The translations under genes were made by a program, and so were the position numbers. A stretch of DNA of 6,038 nucleotides from Cyclobacteriaceae bacterium (lineage in GTDB: Bacteria > Bacteroidota > Bacteroidia > Cytophagales > Cyclobacteriaceae): assembly GCA_029861825.1 (NCBI GenBank), contig JAOTYN010000273.1, positions 1 through 6,038 of the forward strand, given 5' to 3'. Positions 5,628-6,038 of this stretch are shown here, piece after piece. Positions within the stretch are counted from its first letter, which is position 1. Each line of letters begins with the position of its first letter. The notes beneath the pieces are model-generated. The model was given only the letters and a program-made list of their open reading frames with translations. It was not told where the DNA came from and searched no databases.

Positions 5628-6038
5628 ATGAGTGAAGGTCAAAATACTAACAAATTTTCCAGAAGAAATCTCTTGAAGGGCTTAGCCACCATTCCTATAG
5701 TCGGAGCTGCCTGGTGGGCGGGAGCCTCAAGTACCACGAAGAAACGCAAGCAGCGCGAAAGCATTATGAATGCCCTGGACATCAAAGCCTCTCCCCCACC
5801 TCCTACCGGTCCTATGAGCGGGGATCCCATACGCTTGGGAATAATCGGCTTTGGCATCCGTGGAAAGCAGTTGTTACGAGCTTCTGGCTTTGCCACTGAT
5901 TCATGGCTTCAAGAAGCCAAGAAGAGGGCCGAGGAAAACCCCCAGGATACCAGATTGAAAAGTTTCATGGAGCAGGAAAATCTGAATGTTCGTCTTACGG
6001 CAGTTTGTGATGTATTTGAAAAACGCTCAAGAGGCTCT
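5628..6038 (+). CDS. Tat-exported Gfo/Idh/MocA-family oxidoreductase, 3' end missing
   Basis: ATG at 5628 opens a frame of 137 codons that runs off the window end. Residues 10-18 read FSRRNLLKG, a twin-arginine (S-R-R-x-L-L-K) signal, followed by a hydrophobic stretch LATIPIVGAAWWAGA, so the folded enzyme is sent across the inner membrane with its cofactor bound. A proline-rich linker (55-65) leads to the Rossmann fold: IRLGIIGFGIRGKQLL, with the G-x-G-x-x-G dinucleotide-binding motif at 74-79, and a second strand LTAVCDVF (123-130) ending in D128, the usual ribose-binding acidic residue. These features fit NAD(P)-dependent sugar oxidoreductases of the Gfo/Idh/MocA family; full members are about 400-450 residues, so about two thirds is missing, including the catalytic E-K-P-type motif. 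The loop between motif and D128 is longer than usual. The substrate is unknown. The gene sits 11 bp after DoxX in one operon. Confidence 0.92.
   Translation, partial: MSEGQNTNKFSRRNLLKGLATIPIVGAAWWAGASSTTKKRKQRESIMNALDIKASPPPPTGPMSGDPIRLGIIGFGIRGKQLLRASGFATDSWLQEAKKRAEENPQDTRLKSFMEQENLNVRLTAVCDVFEKRSRGS

Noticed and set aside
6034..6038. GCTCT at the window end equals the first five bases of the adapter at the window start
   Set aside because: Five bases match easily by chance, and the bases fit the coding frame of the oxidoreductase; neither adapter at this end nor circularity is supported.

Overview
The window looks like a chromosomal contig from a member of the Bacteroidota, most likely a marine-type flavobacterium. 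Reasons: starts without Shine-Dalgarno sequences and with A-rich leaders, a −7-like TAnnTTTG box, many short secreted proteins with Bacteroidota-style signal peptides, and the gene families present (SnoaL-like, DUF4440 lipoprotein, DUF6624-like, secreted M24 peptidase, DoxX, Tat-exported Gfo/Idh/MocA). This is an inference from gene content. The window holds no rRNA, tRNA, CRISPR array or recognisable transposase.

Layout. Bases 1-13 are the 3' end of an Illumina adapter, so the true sequence begins at base 14, inside a truncated minus-strand SnoaL-like gene (14-213). A minus-strand gene for an exported protein of unknown function follows (512-1216). It has two similar beta-rich halves. It is divided by a 622-bp non-coding divergent region from a plus-strand exported protein with a TPR-like N-terminus and a DUF6624-like C-terminus (1839-2810). 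That gene converges on a minus-strand secreted M24 (Xaa-Pro-type) metallopeptidase (2887-4218). Upstream of the peptidase, on the same strand, is a DUF4440/NTF2-fold lipoprotein (4374-4853). A 283-bp divergent spacer separates this from a plus-strand operon of a DoxX-family membrane protein (5137-5616) and a Tat-exported Gfo/Idh/MocA oxidoreductase (5628 to the window end, incomplete).

Non-coding content. This is the most unusual part. A 67-83-bp repeat occurs three times on the same strand (351-417, 1428-1510, 1623-1705). Each copy has an imperfect small hairpin and ends in a G-rich tail of G-quadruplex type. Next to copy B is a 113-bp foldable element (1257-1369) whose inner stem is kept by G-U pairs on the plus strand. 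Upstream of the M24 peptidase two near-perfect palindromes abut each other (4255-4290). The lipoprotein/DoxX spacer has repeated TAACAAT words and several small palindromes.

How the genes work together. The only well-supported partnership is DoxX plus the Gfo/Idh/MocA enzyme, 11 bp apart, suggesting envelope-located redox or sugar chemistry. The other genes look like separately transcribed envelope or housekeeping functions. I found no evidence for a defence system, integrated element or complete mobile element.
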